Shown here piece after piece: positions 61,947 to 64,000 of a stretch of DNA of 64,000 bases. The translations under genes were made by a program, and so were the position numbers. Numbering within the stretch: position 1 is the stretch's first letter; each line of letters starts with the position of its first letter. This DNA is from Actinacidiphila paucisporea (GTDB lineage: Bacteria > Actinomycetota > Actinomycetes > Streptomycetales > Streptomycetaceae): positions 1 to 64,000 of the forward strand of contig NZ_FRBI01000007.1 in NCBI RefSeq assembly GCF_900142575.1. The letters are read 5' to 3'. The notes beneath the pieces are model-generated. The model was not told the origin of the DNA, made no database searches, and saw only the letters and a list, made by a program, of their open reading frames with translations.

Positions 61947-64000
61947 ATGGAGCAGCTGACGCAGCACGACCCGAGACGGATCGGCCCTTTCGAGGTGCTG
62001 GGTCGGCTCGGCGCCGGCGGCATGGGGCTGGTCTATCTCGCGCGCTCGGCATCCGGCCGCCGGGTGGCGATCAAGACCGTACGCGCGGAGCTTGCCGAGG
62101 ACCAGCTCTTCCGGGTCCGCTTCACGCGTGAGGTGGAGGCCGCCCGCGCCGTCTCCGGCTTCTACACCGCGGCCGTCGTGGACGCCGACCCGCGGGCCGC
62201 CGTGCCGTGGCTGGCCACCGCGTACGTCCCCGCCCCGTCGCTGGAGGAGATCGTCAACGAGGCGGGGCCGATGCCCGCCCAGGCGGTGCGCTGGCTCGCC
62301 GCCGGAATCGCCGAGGCCCTGCAGTCGATCCACGCCGCCGGCCTGGTGCACCGCGACATGAAACCGTCCAACGTGCTGGTGGTCGAGGACGGGCCGCGGG
62401 TCATCGACTTCGGCATCGCCTCCGGCGTGTCAAACACGCGGCTGACGATGACCAACGTCGCCGTCGGCACCCCCGCCTACATGTCGCCCGAGCAGGCACG
62501 CGACTCCCGCAGCGTGCGCGGCGCGAGCGACATCTTCTCGCTCGGCTCCACTCTGGTCTTCGCCGCGACCGGGCACGCGCCCTTCCACGGTGCCAACCCG
62601 GTGGAGACCGTCTTCATGCTGCTGCGCGAGGGCCCGGACCTGGGCGGGCTGCCCGACGAGCTGCGCCCGCTCATCGAGTCCTGCATGCGGATGGAGGCCG
62701 AGGGCCGGCCCACCCCCGCCGACCTGCAGGCCCAGCTGGCCCCGCACCTGTTCTCGACCGGCGGCGACGACACCGGGACGGCGTCCGCCTGGCTGCCCCC
62801 CGGGGCGGTCGCGCTGATAGAGCAGCGCCGCAGCGGCCGGCTGCCGCACCCCGCGAGCCCCGCCGACGGCGGGCGCGGCGCGCACGCGGCGGGCCGGATC
62901 CGGCCCGCGCAGCCGCCGGCGCCGCAGGGCGGGCTGCCGCCGCGGCCCGCGCAGCCGCCGCCGATCCCGGCGCACGCGCCGGGCGGCGACAACAACGGCC
63001 GGCACGGCGCCGGCGAGGTGGTGCAGCTCGCCGGATCGGCGCCGATCGGGCCCGGACTGCGGGTCGCGGACGCCGCCGAGCACAAGGCGGCGAGCGGGGC
63101 CGCGCCGGGCACCGAATGGGTCCGCCGCAGGCCGGGGGCGCACCGGGCCGGCGACCCGGCACCGACCGGTGTGCCCGCGCAGGGCGCGGCGGCGGCGCCC
63201 CCGGCGGAGTGGCGGCCCTGGCGGTTCCGGATGTCGAACGACGTGTGGGGCACCCCGGTGGTGGCCGGCGGCCTGCTCTACGTCACCTCCTTCGAGGTGC
63301 ACGCGCTGGACGTGGCGAGCGGGCGGCGGGAGTTCAAGACCAAGGACGTCGCGTGGACCATGGCGGTGGCCGGCGGCCGGATCCACGCCTCGGACGGGCC
63401 GCACCTATTCGCGCTGGACGCGGCGGACGGTGCCGACCGGTGGCGTACGCAGATCGACGGCTGGGTCTACGCGGTACGGACCGACGCGGGCACCGTCGTC
63501 ACGGGGACGCGCGGCGGCGGAGTCCAGTCGTGGGACGCGAGTCGCGGGACGCTGCGGTGGGAGCGGAGCGGCGCGCAGACGGAGTTCGAGTCGCCGGACT
63601 CCGGCCCGACCGTCGTCGGCCGGGTCGTCTACTACCAGGGCGGCGGGAAGCTGTACGCGGTGGACGCGCTGACCGGGTCGGAGATGTGGTCGTATCCGGT
63701 CGGTGAGCCGGGCGTGGCAGGTTCGGTGCCCACCAGACCGGTGGTCGCGAACGGCGTCGTCCACCTGACCGCCGGCACCCGGGTGCTCGCGCTCGACGCC
63801 CGCAGCGGCGCCGAGCGCTGGCATTTCGACGCACCGGCGGTGATGTTCGCGCCGCCCGCGTACGTACCGGGACCCGGGTCGTCGGGCGGCGGCGTGTACG
63901 TCGCCGACCACCTCGGTACGGTCTACGCGCTCGATGCGGCCGGCGGGCGCGAGCGGTGGCGGGTCGCCACCGAGCCGCGGCAGTCCGTGGAGCCGGTCGT
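61947..64000 (+). CDS. Ser/Thr protein kinase with C-terminal PQQ-type propeller (3' truncated)
   Basis: Open from the ATG at 61947 (GTG at 61944 possible) to the window edge, 684 codons seen. Kinase domain ~1-270: glycine loop GRLGAGGMGLVY, Lys43 in VAIK, catalytic HRDMKPSN (His135), DFG (Asp154) and GTPAYMSPEQ. A Pro/Ala-rich linker (~280-430) follows, then PQQ/pyrrolo-quinoline-like blades (GLLYVTSFEVHALDVASGRREF, HLFALDAADGADRWR, GKLYAVDALTGSEMW, RVLALDARSGAERWHF). No membrane helix is seen in the visible part, unlike PknB, so the propeller probably stays in the cytosol. Substrates unknown. Confidence 0.92.
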   Translation, partial: MEQLTQHDPRRIGPFEVLGRLGAGGMGLVYLARSASGRRVAIKTVRAELAEDQLFRVRFTREVEAARAVSGFYTAAVVDADPRAAVPWLATAYVPAPSLEEIVNEAGPMPAQAVRWLAAGIAEALQSIHAAGLVHRDMKPSNVLVVEDGPRVIDFGIASGVSNTRLTMTNVAVGTPAYMSPEQARDSRSVRGASDIFSLGSTLVFAATGHAPFHGANPVETVFMLLREGPDLGGLPDELRPLIESCMRMEAEGRPTPADLQAQLAPHLFSTGGDDTGTASAWLPPGAVALIEQRRSGRLPHPASPADGGRGAHAAGRIRPAQPPAPQGGLPPRPAQPPPIPAHAPGGDNNGRHGAGEVVQLAGSAPIGPGLRVADAAEHKAASGAAPGTEWVRRRPGAHRAGDPAPTGVPAQGAAAAPPAEWRPWRFRMSNDVWGTPVVAGGLLYVTSFEVHALDVASGRREFKTKDVAWTMAVAGGRIHASDGPHLFALDAADGADRWRTQIDGWVYAVRTDAGTVVTGTRGGGVQSWDASRGTLRWERSGAQTEFESPDSGPTVVGRVVYYQGGGKLYAVDALTGSEMWSYPVGEPGVAGSVPTRPVVANGVVHLTAGTRVLALDARSGAERWHFDAPAVMFAPPAYVPGPGSSGGGVYVADHLGTVYALDAAGGRERWRVATEPRQSVEPV

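Overview
The window reads as a single chromosomal stretch from a high-GC actinobacterium, almost certainly a member of the Streptomycetaceae. The reasons are the very GC-rich third codon positions, frequent GTG/TTG starts, GTGA/ATGA stop-start overlaps, and families typical of streptomycetes: a DmdR1-type iron regulator, futalosine-pathway menaquinone genes, a cold-shock protein with a long C-terminal tail, an NsdA-like regulator, DUF3027, DUF2530 and DUF2771 proteins, and a Ser/Thr kinase with a PQQ-type propeller. I see no phage, IS element, CRISPR array, tRNA, rRNA or biosynthetic cluster. Most of it looks like conserved core chromosome, not an island.

Layout. 1-5.4 kb: the 3' end of a sortase-anchored surface protein, a VanZ-like membrane protein, a large helicase-associated/WYL-like protein and small membrane proteins. 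5.4-9.6 kb: a four-gene ferric-siderophore ABC uptake operon preceded by a DtxR-type iron box. 9.6-13.2 kb: a HAD phosphatase, a cold-shock protein and a DUF2771-mqnB-mqnD cluster. 13.4-21.6 kb: an MFS transporter, DUF3027, a sacsin-like GHKL ATPase, DUF2530, an NCS2 purine permease and an antisense-overlapping ribbon-helix-helix gene. 21.8-28.5 kb: a MarR-MFS-ThpR unit, an aldo/keto reductase, an SGNH hydrolase, a secreted propeller protein and SerC. 28.7-33.8 kb: an FAD/Fe-S oxidoreductase fusion, citrate synthase and PdxH. 33.8-41.9 kb: a candidate structured RNA, a PAS-GAF sensor, a SIS protein, DmdR1, an alpha/beta hydrolase, a lipoprotein and a CGNR regulator divergent from an MFS gene. 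42-50 kb: an ABC exporter pair, a stand-alone prim-pol-like protein, an NsdA-like regulator, a Pro/Gln-rich membrane protein and a lipoprotein binding protein. 50.2-64 kb: PurU, an ECF-like sigma factor with a zinc anti-sigma-like partner, STAS and HATPase switch proteins, a GlxA-type regulator/MFS pair, a flavin monooxygenase, a secreted protease, TetR, VOC and a truncated kinase gene.

How the parts connect. The iron box at 9545-9563 and dmdR1 at 36842 form a plausible in-window regulatory pair. The sigma/anti-sigma pair sits next to STAS and HATPase proteins, so 51.7-55 kb is rich in sigma-control genes. Several gene junctions carry perfect inverted repeats suited to termination; the most unusual, at 31.7-31.8 kb, has one arm expanded into a heptanucleotide tandem array. 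Two repeat families (a 20-nt core at 3.9 and 39.9 kb; short CGGCA/TGCCG palindromes around 33.8 and 35.7 kb) are dispersed between genes.

I did not find an obvious new defence or mobile system. The best leads are the branched inverted-repeat element at 33930-34005, the zinc-finger/MDMPI-like fusion paired with a sigma factor, the heptad-repeat terminator, and the orphan prim-pol-like protein. All calls come from reading the sequence and from recall of families; no database search was run.
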